A stretch of 64,000 nucleotides of DNA from Pholiota molesta (taxonomy: Eukaryota; Basidiomycota; Agaricomycetes; Agaricales; Strophariaceae), in the NCBI GenBank assembly GCA_014925825.1, contig JACGCK010000123.1, positions 1-64,000 of the forward strand. The letters run 5' to 3'. Shown here in pieces: positions 10,792 through 23,295 of this stretch. The first letter of the stretch is position 1. Every line of letters starts with the position of its first letter. The notes beneath the pieces were generated by a model. The model made no database searches. It was not told where the DNA came from and saw nothing but the letters and a program-made list of their open reading frames with translations. The position numbers and the translations under genes were made by a program.

Positions 10792-11619
10792 ATGCCCTTT
10801 AGCTTAACCAATCTTTTCAAGAAGAAGTCCAAGACGAGCGCGGTCTCGGACTCGGATCCCTTGACACCTTCACCAATTCCCGCAAACATTCCTCCATCTC
10901 CGCTTACTGCGCTGGCCGTAGTCACTTCCGGCCATTTTGATACTCCTCAAGCCGTCAACCGAGCCGTTTCGGATGCGCAAGCTCCGCCAGACGATACTTC
11001 GCCAGACGATTCTGCGCTGGTGCCAGCACCCGAGTCTAGTTCGACTTCACCTGCCTTCGACTCCCGATCGGATGCGACAACCAACGACGTCACTCTCCAC
11101 TTAATCAAGGGCAAGCAAAAGTTCCGTGCTGAAGTTACCAATCATAATGAAGCCGGCAAGGGAGCTATTCAGAAATATGAAGGAGGCCAACAGTTCTTTG
11201 AACATGTAACGAATAATAATATAACCTCCCAACCACTCCCCTTGACCGCTAGTTCCTCTTCTCTCGGTCCAACTCAACACATTACGGGCAGTCAAGTCTA
11301 TTACTCTGGGATGACCACCAACAACAGTCTCGACCGTGGTACAACCCAGATCATCGATGGTGATCAGGAGTTTTGGGGCCCTGTCATCAACAACAACTTC
11401 CATTCAGTCAATAGGAACAATAATAATACAACCCCTAGCGTCAACGCCCAACCGATCCACGAAGCAGCTCAAGCATCCGGGTCAGCCCTTGCCACAGATC
11501 ATCCAGGTTAGTTTGTTAGCACGTCATACAAGCCTCATACTCATTCAGGCCATCATCTCTTCTGCGATAATTCTGCGGATAAAACAGCAGTTGAGTTCTC
11601 AGGTAACAGGATAGTTTAA
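10792..11619 (+). CDS. Repeat-motif family gene 3 (four motif copies)
   Basis: Function unknown. Exons 10792-11506 and 11549-11619 give 261 aa; if the 42-nt intron is not removed, translation stops at 11511. The intron is phase 1 after a Pro codon, exactly as in gene 1. The N-terminus is basic (MPFSLTNLFKKKSK) and precedes a Pro/Ser/Asp-rich linker of about 90 residues. Four motif copies lie at 11104-11148 (IKGKQKFRAEVTNHN), 11176-11220, 11281-11325 and 11353-11397 (IDGDQEFWGPVINNN), each followed by Asn-rich spacers. A basic N-terminal patch, a disordered linker and an Asn-ladder repeat array suggest assembly or surface binding, but this is inference. The frame is intact, so this is the best family member to study. 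The ATG at 10777, in the same frame, is an alternative start. Confidence 0.65.
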
Positions 11620-14600
11620 GATAACATGGAGTTGTTTGTCGTGTTAGGCTTGTATGCTAGTGGTATATTATTATTGCAACCGCTGTAGGCTCAGCAGTAC
11701 AGCTGCACTTCACTTTAAATAAGCTCATCCATGATCAGCCCTATATGAATAGGAACCAATCGGTACTATGTCTCCAAAGCTGCTCTTTTCTAGACAATTG
11801 AAAGGCGTTTTCTGCTCCCAATGGCCAAAATCAGGCAGACGATCAAAAATTAATTCCGTAAATGGCGTCTATAAGTCCATAATGGGAAGCAAGCTGATAG
11901 CTCATCTTGAGTACTCGCCAATCATCAACTATTGAAACGTCTTTGAGTTGCAGTATACATATCGCAGTCATTTCCTTTGAGGTGCAGATTTTCCTCACAA
12001 TCTAGAGTCTGACAGCCAACAGAGCGCATGCCGGTCGACGATAATTCATGCCAAGCAAGGCTTTCTGTATGATTCGGACTCTGAAATTATTCATAATTCC
12101 ACATAATTACACAGCTTTCAATTCACTGGCGTAGTGCACGAGAGACGAGTCGTACTTGATATAATACGGTAACGTGGTGCAGTACTGCCATGGTAAACCG
12201 AACCTCTTCTAGGCTCAGAAGGAAGTTCAATGGGTTAAATTATGAGCGCAACCGTAATCATCAAGCTATAAACCACATCGAGATAGATTTCTCGCCAGTG
12301 AGCTGATATACTTACATCGTGCGGTACAAATTATAAGTGCAATAATGGAAATTCATTCGTTTTCCGTTCCGCCCAAGTTGAGAACATGGCTGCCAACGCC
12401 AAGTGTAACTAACAATCATTTTTGTGATGCTTGTAACCCATGGAAATATGGCGTATAGAAGCCTCTACAGTCACACTTGCGCGCCTCTATAATGGATAAA
12501 AAGTTGATCCCGAAAGGTATTCGCATTCGGCTTAGTATGCTCTCTCTATGATGGAGTACGTTCCTCTTGATAGCTTGATGGCAATAAGTATGTCGTTCCC
12601 TTTCTACTAGTATAGAAACACATACATAGAATTAGCCGCAATCAGATTCTACAAGAATGATGCAAAAAATCATCGAGAATTGTACCGTTGAAAGATGGGT
12701 GGTATCATCTCTGCATATGCACATGAAGTACACCGACTTGAGATTCGAATTCTCAACGCAAAACAGAGCACAGAACCAAGAAAAGCACACTGTCGGCTAA
12801 GGCGCCGGAGGATCTACGACTACGCACTTAATATCTGATCATGATGGATCAGAGCTCAGCGCTCATCATTTATGTAAATTTTATCTACAGGTATGATTGA
12901 GAAGAATTGAGATCGACGGGGATTTGTAAAAGGCTTCTTTTTGGCCCCTAAATCTCCCGGAGATGCTGGTGGTAAGGGAAAGACTAACGACAGAAAAAAA
13001 ACATAACGAGAGTGGTGTGGAGCTTCAGAACAGGCGACCAAAACGAGGTCAAGTCTGACCAAGTGCACATGCTCGTCGTCCGTTGGTCGTCCGCATAACT
13101 TGAAGAAGCAGGCTCAGAAGGTACATATGATACATAGGATTCGTAGGAAGATCAGAAACTTTAGGGAGGTGTTGTATGGGTGGGTGCACATACATAAATG
13201 AGATCGCCGGCGGCGGAAGCATAACTGCCGCGCAGGGAAGAGCTTACCCTGCGGAACGATCTCAGTTGGCCAATCTGCTCCGGAATACTTCCGTGAGGGC
13301 GGATTCAAATATTCAAATTTGGACCCATCTGGCCAAAGAGCACAGACTAGCAACTACTGCCAGAATCTCCCGCAGAACGAAGCTGTATATCTAAGAGATA
13401 CAACGTTCATCGCAGAAAAAAGGCCAGTACTATAAGGCCTAGTGAGGTACCGTCCATCATGCATCCCGGCTCATCGAACCCAACGGGGGTTGCCAATGTG
13501 CATAACAACCCTGCAGAAAACAAGAAGAAGCAAAATATCCGAGTCCGACCAGTGGATCAAAAAGAGATTGCGAAAATATTCCTTTGAAGGCAATTTCAAG
13601 GAGAATAACATAACCATATCAGTGGGGTGGCACGGACCCGATGCCAAAATGTCCATCTGGTGGGATTTAACGCGGCGACGAAAGCCACTAGAACCCACTC
13701 CAGGGAAAACTTGCATTCAATACATACGACATAGTTAACGTTGTCCGTCTTGCAGGCTCGACGTGTCACGGCAGCACATTTGACCAGATGCAGGTAACGG
13801 AAGTCAGAAGCACGAAGAGTGACGATACTTCAGCTTTATTGCTGATAGCAAAAACGGCAGACCGTACAAAAAGACCAGTGGAGTACATACATCCCATCGG
13901 AGAAATGATACGTAGATACATAGGCAATAATAGGGTAGCATGGTGTTGAGCGGCAGCGGTGGTGCGTAGGGGTCGGTCCGAATACAACTTGGTATATAGA
14001 AGGGGCAACAACAAGATCCTGCAATATGAGGATGACGACAACGGTGAGCATATATCCGATCCTGCACAGAACAGAGTTTCAAACTCACCAAAAATAACAG
14101 CGGCAGCAGCAGCAGTATTAGCCGCGGCAACAGCATACAAATTAGGAAAGATACAGCATTACATGGGATTGTTGGAACGGACTGGATGAGCGGAAGGGGA
14201 TGAACGGGAGGTCCGAGGGAGAGATTCAGAGAGCCTAGAGGGGGGTCTTCTCGCATCTTCTTCTTGGGTTTCACAGCATAATATTCCGGATCTGAGATAA
14301 TGATCATGATGGAAATGGAAGGGTGGACGGTGATGCGCACGGGTCAGCTACATATACCGCCAAATGACCGCAAAGCCAAGGTAGTCTACTCACGTTCTTG
14401 CTTACGATGGCGCTGTTTTGCGGCGGCAAGGGCGAGGTTTCGGATCGCAGGGACGGCCAACGGTGATGGATGGATGGGGTTGTGTGTCCGTCCGACGGGC
14501 AGCAGTAGCAGCAGTTTTGTAACGACGGGCGTTTTTTGGAGTGCACCAGGTTTCAGATTTGACGCCGAATGGAATCGCAATTTAGACGCAAGTCCCGTTG

Positions 14601-15258
14601 TAACATGAAGGGTCAAGCAATTGTTTTCGGGCGAGCAGCATATGGAAAAAAAAGAAGGGAAAAGAAGATGAGTTTCGAACGCAGACATTCGGTTGATCAC
14701 GAGAAAAAGCCACAAATAGAAAAAGATGGAGAGATTAGAAGGCAGAAAATATTAAATCTGATAGTAAGATGAGAAAAAGAAGAAAGTGCAGAGTGCAGTT
14801 TGACAGACGTGAAGGCAGTATGTTTGGGACATTCCGCAAGACGAAATGACCCATGATCAGACGTAAACACAATGGGCGTGTATGTGTTTTTGGCGTGGAA
14901 ATAGATATAGAGTGCAAATGCGCGCGCGCGAGAGAGAGAAAATGAGTCGCAAAGAGTCAAATAAAATAAATCAGAAAGACGCTAGATCATCGACGCGTTT
15001 ACTAGATTCGAACGTAGGGCAATGCTGTATAGAAAAGGGTATAAAAAAATAGACGTTGAGCGTACGATTGAATGGACGATTCAAAGTTCGAAGCCAATCA
15101 AATAGACTGGGAGAAGCCCAAGCCAAATCGGGCCACAGGAAGTCCCAGGATTCCAGAATAAAAAGAGGGGGGCTCAAAAATAGGAAAGGAACTCACTCTG
15201 ACAGATGGAAAAGAAGACAGTACAGGTGAGAACCAGCTTATTTGAGATATAAGCATAA
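11620..15258. other. Non-coding stretch, 3.6 kb
   Basis: No gene is recognised on either strand. Minus-strand frames at 13766-14340 are hydrophobic and Leu-rich but overlap each other in all frames and show no splice pattern. A CG/GA dinucleotide run sits near 14915-14940. The right end should contain the 3' UTR of the G-alpha gene. Confidence 0.4.
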
Positions 15259-16886
15259 TCACAAACCTTCAACAGCAGCCATTACGACTCGGAGCATTGC
15301 CGTGTCCGTCGCCGTCGTGATACTAGTGTATACGAGGAGGTATCCCGGTAGGTCATGGTGCGAAGCCATAGAGGAATCGTTAATTTTGAATGAATGAAAA
15401 AAAGAACGGAGAGTTGATCAGTAAATCACACCGGGCATGACGGAGACATAGAGGCGGCGCTGGAGTGGCATATGATGGACTCACTGAATATAGATCTCGC
15501 GCTCCTTCGAACGCCCTGCCTTGGCCGCTAGCCTGCCAAACCGGCGTTTGAAGTATTCCCGACCGGCCTTGGGATCTCCTGGAGGACCTTCGAAGTCCTG
15601 TCGGGGAGAACGAAGCAAAGGAATGTCAATGGACGGAGCATGTACATGAGGTCTGAACGTCACGAACTGGGAAGAAGTTCTTGATATCAGACGTTTGGAC
15701 TTTCCTTTCGAACAGATCTTCCTTATTTAGGAAGAGAATCTGGAAAGCGGGTTAATGATTGATTGAACAGGTCCTGTTGTGTGAGCCAAGGGACTCACGA
15801 TTGAGGTTTGCTTGAACCATTGTGAGTGGCATATTGAATCCCATATTGTCATTGCGTCTTGCATTTGGTTCTAAATTAAGATACGGCTTGTGAGTACTGG
15901 ATGATTTGAGGAGAGAAATTAGTTTCCGACTCACTGCGTCCTTATCTTCCACTAGACATTGGTCGTACCCGCTCAAACTTACTAGGAATAATATACTTGT
16001 CACGTCCTGGAAACAATGGATCCATTTTCTCCGTTCGCTCTTCTGGCCACCAACATCTACCATCATCATCTCATGTTCCCGCAAGTGGAAGGTTGTCTCC
16101 GTGATGCCGATTGTCCGAGCCCTACAACGTACTATGTCCTGTTCCGTTGGTTCGTACGTTTCGTCGAATAGTCGGTCAAGATCGGAGTAAAAGTATGTTA
16201 GACTGGGAAATAATATTTAGCACTTCAGACAAGAGAGGAGTGGAAGATTATTTACTTTTCTGGCAGAGCTGCCTCATTTCCTCTCTCAAACGCCTTCTGA
16301 ACATTTGGGTCGGTCCAGAGCGCCTTCAGGGGTGCGTGATATTCGCTCGGGAAGACTTCACCATCCCGGAGATCGCGCGCACCATCTACCAGTTCCACGT
16401 ACGGTTGATTTTCATCCAGTACTTCGAGTTCCATATCTTCCATTGCATCCAAAACTGACCGCAGGCCCCGTGTGAGATTGTCGAACACCAGCTGACGGTA
16501 GTGCTCAATTTCGGACGGCGAGAAGGGTAGCTTGTGGATCAGGCGCATTTGCTGTGTGATAGTTAGTCTCCAACATCGGGAGGCTACAATTGCAACGATA
16601 GCTTACCTTGAGCACTGTCGACTTGCCTGAATCGCCCGACCCTAGGAGTAGAACCTGGAGATGAAGGTGTTACGGCATGCAAGATAGTATGATAGCAGCG
16701 GAAGTGCCAACCTTGACCTGAGATGCCATCTTGGCCTTGGCCTGCAAGAAATAAGTAAAATTGACTGAACCGCACCACATCGCGAATGTTGCGTACCTCT
16801 TTTAGTTGCTTCTCGACCTCCTTGTTCATCATCTTCTCCTCCTCAGATACCTCGACATTCGAGGGAGCTGACATGCATGTGCCCAT
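15259..16886 (-). CDS. Heterotrimeric G-protein alpha subunit, C-terminus apparently lost
   Basis: Nine exons: 16797-16886, 16712-16741, 16607-16654, 16256-16551, 15935-16202, 15799-15870, 15668-15739, 15485-15597, 15259-15322; 350 aa up to the first stop. MGTCMS at the N-terminus carries the myristoylation Gly2 and a palmitoylation Cys. The GTPase boxes are present: GSGDSGKST (P-loop), [10 protein letters not shown] (switch I with catalytic Arg and Mg-binding Thr), [12 protein letters not shown] (switch II with catalytic Gln), FLNKED (NKxD) and TTATDT (guanine-specificity loop). The protein stops after VVMAAVEGL, so the last roughly 12 residues of helix alpha-5, which contact the receptor, are missing. 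A possible donor (GTTTGT at 15266) could lead to one more exon, but I found none that encodes an alpha-5 end. Alpha subunits relay pheromone and nutrient receptor signals at the plasma membrane. Confidence 0.85.
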
Positions 16887-19153
16887 GGTGATAAATTTTT
16901 TCAGAATGCCAGATGATGTGGAAGAGAAAAAGTAATAAGCTTCAGAGCCTCCGGGAGTTACAAATGGTGGGTGCCGGCCTTGAGCGGGGCCAGGAACGTC
17001 TTGATAGGGGAAGTTTAGTGAAACTTCGGTTACGCCGTTGGGTGCAGCTGTCTGGTTTCAGGTGCAGACGTCGTTTGCGGCAATGAAGTCGCTCAGCGCT
17101 GGCAGCGTCGGTGGTTGGATATGAGAGGGTCCGGTAGAAATGAGAAGGGAACGAGGTATCAGTTGTCCAGGACGGCAGGGACTAGATCACTGACATCAAG
17201 GCAATATTGATCGCACGTGTTCAAACATCAATGACAATTGACAGAGCCATCTTTCATAGCTACCATCTCCCACCCGACCAGTCTATCTTTTCTGAAAATT
17301 TCATGCGTTTTCGCACTGGCGTTCGCATCGGCATAAAGCTTGTAATGTCGATTACTCCAACGTCCACGCCAGCAATTATATTCAGCTTCTGTCTTCCGGG
17401 GCATTGAGTACTCAGGCCTCGGGAGCCAGCGCTGATATCGAAGCGCCTTCGCACCCACGCGATGGGCCTGCCAAATGTCCAGTCTCACTAAATATACAAT
17501 ATATCTTTCTAAATGGGCGCTATTTGGCGTGCTGCCACGCTAGTAGTAGGTGGTACGTCCGTGCATTCACAGGCGCGCGTACGATGACCCACATCGGCCC
17601 GCCCCTACTGTTATTTCGTGAGGAACAAACAGTCTGCAGAGGTTGACGACCATCACAAAAAAAAGTAAATGAGAATTTGTTTATTTCATTTACGACCGGC
17701 ATGGTGGTGGAGTCGACGGGCCCGGGTCCTTTTTCGACCCCCATCCGTTCGGAAGACGTGTCAGGAGGAGAAATACGTGGCTAACAGTGATATCATTTCT
17801 ATAGTATTAGTAGTATGTTGCTACCGCACTGTAGCAGTTGGAAAGTATATGATATTGTTCCACCTAAGTAAGTCATACGCAGCTCTAATGTATGGGTTCG
17901 GCACGGCGTCTAGGAACTACATTCATAAGATTTTCAAGTTTCGACTGTCAGCTTGAAGCATGATGACGGTAAATCGATGAGGCCGAAGTCCATTGATAAG
18001 AACTTTAGGAACCCATAGAATATCAGAAGTATGAAAGTCTCCCTCGCAGCAGCGATCTTTCTGATCGGATTCGCAATCTTTCGCAATGCATGGAGATGTG
18101 ATAGCATAGACTATCAAGTACTTATGATAGGCTATAATATACTGGTATAGTTAATACTTCAATAAAGCAAGGTCGATGGAAAAGTGTCCAGAATTGTGTG
18201 TGCCTACAATTCATTTACTAAAGCATAAAGACACTCCGGGCGCCCCTAACCTCCCTCGAAACGAACCCTCATTTGTATTACTAATATTCATTGCACAATC
18301 CTCAAGCAAAGTAACCTAAAATAAACGGATCCAGGTAAGAAGAATATCATCTGCATGCCGAAAATACTCCTTCAGTCGCCGCACTCTCACCAATGACATG
18401 ACCACTTCTGATGTTCTCAAGGCCCATGCGATAGACTACTACTTATAGCCACAACATCAAACAGGTGAATGTCACCTCTTCAAGCCATAAAATGCTGTCT
18501 AAAACACCGTTAACCTACTCAGCACTGCGAGGGCCACGGTAGTATATACACACCATGAGACTCGCTACTAAATAAGCGCCCATTAATATATGATCGGCGG
18601 GCCGGAATGAACCGCGTCTCACCTGATTAGGCATTTCGGAGAGCCTGAGCGCTGAGCGCTTGAGCTTACAAAGTTCTGAAGCTCATGGAACTTTGAATGC
18701 TTGAGTGGGTTCTTTGATATTTTAGTTGAGTGCAATGCGTGAGCTCAAAATTTAGCGCAAAAAGACCCAAAATATTCGCGGATTTCGAGCCAGGCTATGG
18801 AAGTATCACTAATAAGGTGACTACTTTCGCCCATCTGTCTGCTCATGAAGTCAGCGAACCGCCCACTAAGGCATGTAAATAGAGGAATGTCTCAATAGTT
18901 TTAACTACTTGGTTGTGGATCAAGTATGTATATATATATCTAGAATACCGACTACATGTTCGAGGCTCTTAAGCTCGAAGCGTATACCCAAAAATGTCTT
19001 CGACCTTTTCAAGATTTAATATTGGTGACTCTCCTGCCATCCTTAATTCTACGTAGGTAGGGCACACGCTATTCTTATAGCGTCAAAAAACCGTGCAGTA
19101 ATAGCGTTGCAACATTGATGGTTTTTTGGATACAACTGGCCAACATTAAGCGC
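16887..19153. other. Intergenic region upstream of G-alpha, 2.3 kb
   Basis: No supported gene. The left few hundred bases are the G-alpha promoter and leader. The rest contains short overlapping frames without domains and a TA-rich tract near 18927-18940. The right end holds the 3' end of the first carboxypeptidase. Confidence 0.4.
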
Positions 19154-21073
19154 TCAGAAAGGCTTCCCGCTTAACCACCTATTAACCATCTCCAACGATT
19201 CTTTCGGCTTGTCATAAGGAACCTGCATAAAACATAAGCCTTCAATCCTTTCTCACTCAATCTAACATTAAATGACAACTCACCATATGCCCCGCACCCT
19301 CCACTTTCAAAAACGTCAGCCCCTTCGCACTCCTCACCGACCCCGCCGTCTTCCCATCCACAATCCACTCCCTCAACGGCTGCGCCGCAAACGCCTCTCC
19401 CCCACTCCACTCCAGCGCCGTCGTCCACGCCTCGTTCCCGACGTGGTTGCAGCCCCAGTCGTACTTGCCGACATAGATCAGCGCCTGCACCCCGCGCTCG
19501 AGGAGCGCCGCGACGTAGTGGTACGTGGGGTAGTACTCGTCCAATGCGCTGCGGAATGCGGCGGTGACGTCGAAATTGCAGGCGGAGAAGTTGGCTGTGA
19601 TTGTGGGGTCGACGCCGATCTGGGCTCGGACGGAGGGACGGTCGAGGTAGGCGGCTATGTGCCTATTGGGGTGCGTGTTAGATGTGTATTGATTGTGCGA
19701 GACAAGGATGACAGCAGAGCTTACTTGGTGACTGGGTAGCATAGGGTATCCTCGATTTCACCATCGCATTCGCGGCTGAGATCATAGGGATTTATCCCTG
19801 TATAAACTCAGCAAGTTTTTAAGAAAATAATCATTGGAGAACCTTACCAGAGGACAGAAATGGAGCTTGAATCTCGTTATCGCAAAAGAGTGTCGCAGCA
19901 CCACATGAAATGGCATCAAATATGTCCACACAAGACTCCTTCAGCATTTTTTGGCATCTGGGGAGCTAAAGGGCATGTAAGTAAGTATGGCAAAGAAAGG
20001 ACGAGAAATAATTAACTCGCCGCTTGCTTCATGCGCATGCAGGTTCCGATACTAAGGACTGGCGCAACAGACGCTGGTGTACACGTCACATCATAATAAG
20101 ATGGAATCATCGAGTAATAATCGGTTACTCCATTTCCTATGGAGGCAATGTTCAGACAAGACGATTCAAGGACAGAAGGAGGAAAAGAGCACACCAATCA
20201 TGATAGACTTGAGGTTAATCGGCGTCAACCCCATTTTCACCAGTACTGCATTTTGGTCGTACACTTCCGCAGCAAATACGGGTATATACCGTCCTCCGTA
20301 CGATTCGCCTGCCATATGGAACGCGCGTCCCTTGAACTTGCTGAAGTTCTCGAAGAAGATGGCGACAAACGCGGCGATGTCTTTGGCAGCTTCCTCCGTC
20401 GTGCCGACGGTCTCGCCATATTCTGCGTAGGAAAAACCCACGCCGATAGGCTGGTCGACGAAGAAGACGTTTGCGTTGGAGTTCCAGGATTCGGGATGGT
20501 ACTTGGTGCCATTTCCATCGATAATTCTGCATGGGCCGAGCTCCATGAACAGACCAAGTGAAGAGGAACAGCCGGGTCCTGTTAATGCGAGAGAGTGAGA
20601 CAGGTTGCAGGGTGAGGAGGTGGAAAAAAAGTCACCGCCGTTCGTCCAGAAGATCACGTCGTCCTTGTCGGGATCGCTTCGACTCTCGAAGAAATAGAAG
20701 AATAAGTGACGCGCTTCAATGTCTATGTAGCCAGTGTAAGAGCTAGTTCGTTCGAATATTCAGTGTATCATAGCGTATACAAGCAGGCATATAGCGTACT
20801 TGACAGTGGTATCACAGAAGTCGGTCGATTTCTTCAATCGAACGCTGTACCGCGGAAACGCGGGATGTTCCAACGTCGTGAATACATTGGTTGACAAAAC
20901 GGAGAGATCCTCTGCTGGTGTGAACAGGTTGTCGCCATAAGGCTTATGGTTTCCTGAATATGTGAATTGGATATTAAACTAACAGTAATATTGACCAACG
21001 CACCAAGAATCTGTTGCTGGGCGCTCCCAAGCACTGCCCAACCTAGCACACCCAGATATAACGACTTCAACAT
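19154..21073 (-). CDS. Secreted serine carboxypeptidase, family S10 (copy A)
   Basis: Nine exons: 21004-21073, 20800-20953, 20636-20742, 20195-20578, 20021-20136, 19848-19965, 19725-19797, 19284-19662, 19154-19222; 489 aa with every phase closing. MLKSLYLGVLGWAVLGSAQQ is a signal peptide. The catalytic triad context is clear: [11 protein letters not shown] oxyanion region, [10 protein letters not shown] with the nucleophilic Ser, [17 protein letters not shown] with the Asp, and GAGHMVPYDKP with the His. This is a carboxypeptidase Y-like exopeptidase that removes C-terminal residues at acid pH, probably vacuolar or extracellular. Intron 19966-20020 starts with GC (GCGAGT) instead of GT; the paralogue has GT at this position. 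The 9-exon layout is shared with copy B, so this is a tandem duplication. A 22-codon upstream ORF ends directly on the start codon. Confidence 0.93.
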
Positions 21074-21142
21074 CTACGACGCGTCTGTTTGGCCGGCGAA
21101 CCACGGTCGAGTGAAGAGTGGGAAAGAGCTGGTGTAGCACAT
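21074..21142 (-). promoter_or_regulatory. Upstream ORF abutting the copy A start codon
   Basis: A 22-residue uORF begins MCYTSSFPL, and its TAG (21076-21074) is immediately followed by the main ATG. The first nine codons are identical in the leader of copy B. The block from 21119 to 21144 matches 23344 to 23369. It could dampen or condition translation of the peptidase, or lie upstream of the real transcript start. Confidence 0.4.
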
Positions 21143-21358
21143 GGACGTCGAGCACAAAGTTTGGAATGACCCTGAGATAAGATAAGAGTCTAGATTTTGC
21201 GATGGTCAACTTATTTTCACTTGCCGCTGAGGCCATGAAAGTGGCCAAAGGATGGCCAGATTTCACCCACTTGGTATTTATTTCAGAAATATATATAAAT
21301 TCAACATTGTCTAGTAATTTCTGCGACTTGCTTGTCTTCGTTGCAGTGCAGTCAGCGC

Positions 21359-23295
21359 TTAGAACGGCTTCCCGCTCAACCATCTATTCACCATCTCCAA
21401 CGACTCCTTTGGCTTATCATAAGGCACCTTTATGAAAGAGTTGAATATTCTCTCTATCGCAATAAGATAGAACTGCGACTCACCATATGCCCAGCACCCT
21501 CAATCGTCAAGAACGTCAACCCCTTCGCACTCCTCGTCGAACCAGCAGGCGTCTTCCCATCTACACTCCAGTCCCTCAACGGCTGCTTCGCAAACTCCTC
21601 CCTTCCACTCCACTCCAGCTCCGTCGTCCACGCCTCATTGCCAACATGGTTGCAGATCCAGTCGTACTTGCCGACATAGATAAGCGCCTGCACCCCGCGC
21701 TCGAGGAGCGCTGCAACGTAGTGGTATGTTGGGCGGTACATGTCCATGGCAAAAGTAAATGCGGCGCCGACATCGTTACTGCAGGAGGAGAAATTGGCGG
21801 TGATGGAGGGGTCCACGCCGATTTGGGCGCGGACGGAGGGTCGGTCGAGGTAGGCGGTGATGTGCCTACGGAAGGCGTATTGGATTTTTCTGGATGCGCA
21901 GGGCAGGAATAGAATAAACTCACTTAGTTACAGGGTAGCAGAGGGTGTCTTCGATTCCGCCCTCGCAGTCACGGCTAATATCATAGGGATTTTTACCTGC
22001 TTCGTTTTCAGTATATATGTATGGTGGCCTGGTCTTCCAAAATCATACCAGAGTAATAGATTGGCGCTGAAAGCTCATTTTCACAGAAAAGTGCTGCAGC
22101 ATTACATGAGATGGAGTCAAAGATGTCCACGCAAGATTCCTTGAGCATTTTCTGGCACCTGGGGAGCTGGAAATTACGTCAATATACACGAAGCAGTGGA
22201 ATAATGTGCAAGATGGTTGACGCACTGCTTGCTTCATACGCATGCAAGTTCCAATACTAAGGACAGGTGCAACAGACGCAGGCGTACATGCCAAATCGTA
22301 GTACGATGCAGCCATTGTGTAAAAGTCGGTGAGTCCATTTCCTAATGAGACAAGCTTAGACATAAGATGCAAGAACAGTGAAAGGTAGAGAACTCACCAA
22401 TCATGACAGACTTTAGGTTTATTGGCGTCAAGCCCTTTTCTACCAGTACTGCATTCTGGTCGTACACTTCCGCAGCAAATACGGGTATATACCGTCCTCC
22501 ATACGATTCACCGGCCATATGGAATGCGCGTCCTTTGAACTTGCTGAAATTCTCGAAGAAGATGGCAACAAATGCTGCGATGTCCTTAGCTGCTTCCTCG
22601 GTCGTGCTAACGGTTTCGCCATAGTCGGCGTATGAGAAACCGACACCAATGGGTTGGTCGACGAAGAAGACGTTTGCATTAGAGTTCCAGGATTCGGGAT
22701 GATACTTGGTGCCATTTCCGTCGGGAATTCTGCATGGGCCGAGTTCCATGAACAGGCCAAGTGAAGAGGAGCAGCCTGGTCCTATAATGTGATAGTGCGT
22801 GTGAGAAAGGCTGGAATCCAAGGAGATAAGAGAACTCGCCTCCGTTGGTCCAGAAAATTACATCGTCCTTGTCGGGGTCGTTTCTGCTCTCAAAGAAGTA
22901 GAAGAACAGGTGGCGGGCTTGAATGTCGATATAGCCAGTATAAGAACTATTTCATACTAGGGATCAGTGTTTTTATTTTATATAAAAGCGAATGTATACG
23001 CACTTGACGGTGGTATCGCAGAAGTCAGTCGACTTCTTCATTCGAACGCTGTAGCGCGGAAACGCGGGATGTGCAAGGGTTGTGAATTCGTTCGTCGACA
23101 AGGCAGAGAGATCCTCTGCTGGTGTGAATAGTCCCTCACTGTAGGACTCATAGTTGCCTGTTCGTGTTAGTTCGATGGTCAGCGTTCTGGACTCTGAAGC
23201 AGTCCGAAGTTGAACCACGCACCAAAGACCTGTTGCTGGGCGCTTCCCAAAGCCGCCCAAGTAAGTAACCCTGCATATATCGACTTCAACAACAT
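21359..23295 (-). CDS. Secreted serine carboxypeptidase, family S10 (copy B)
   Basis: Nine exons: 23223-23295, 23004-23157, 22840-22946, 22398-22781, 22226-22341, 22049-22166, 21924-21996, 21484-21865, 21359-21427; 491 aa. Signal peptide [20 protein letters not shown]; the same triad motifs as copy A ([40 protein letters not shown]). Six exons have exactly the same length as in copy A; the others differ by at most one codon. Residue changes are spread along the protein, so both copies are under coding constraint and the duplication is not very recent. Intron 22782-22839 has a GC donor (GCGAGT), whereas copy A uses GT there. The gene is 233 bp from the divergent WDR59-like gene. An uORF (MCYTSSFPL..., start 23368) overlaps the ATG out of frame and would run in frame into unspliced exon 2. 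Confidence 0.93.

Noticed and set aside
13766..14340. Overlapping Leu-rich minus-strand frames as a membrane protein or the missing G-alpha exon
   Set aside because: Three overlapping frames are equally open, none has a plausible start or splice site, and none encodes an alpha-5-like end.
19272..19739. Plus-strand 155-codon frame opposite carboxypeptidase A
   Set aside because: It is the antisense shadow of exon 19284-19662 with Arg/Pro-rich composition and no splice pattern; the same holds for the plus frame at 21487-21912 opposite copy B.
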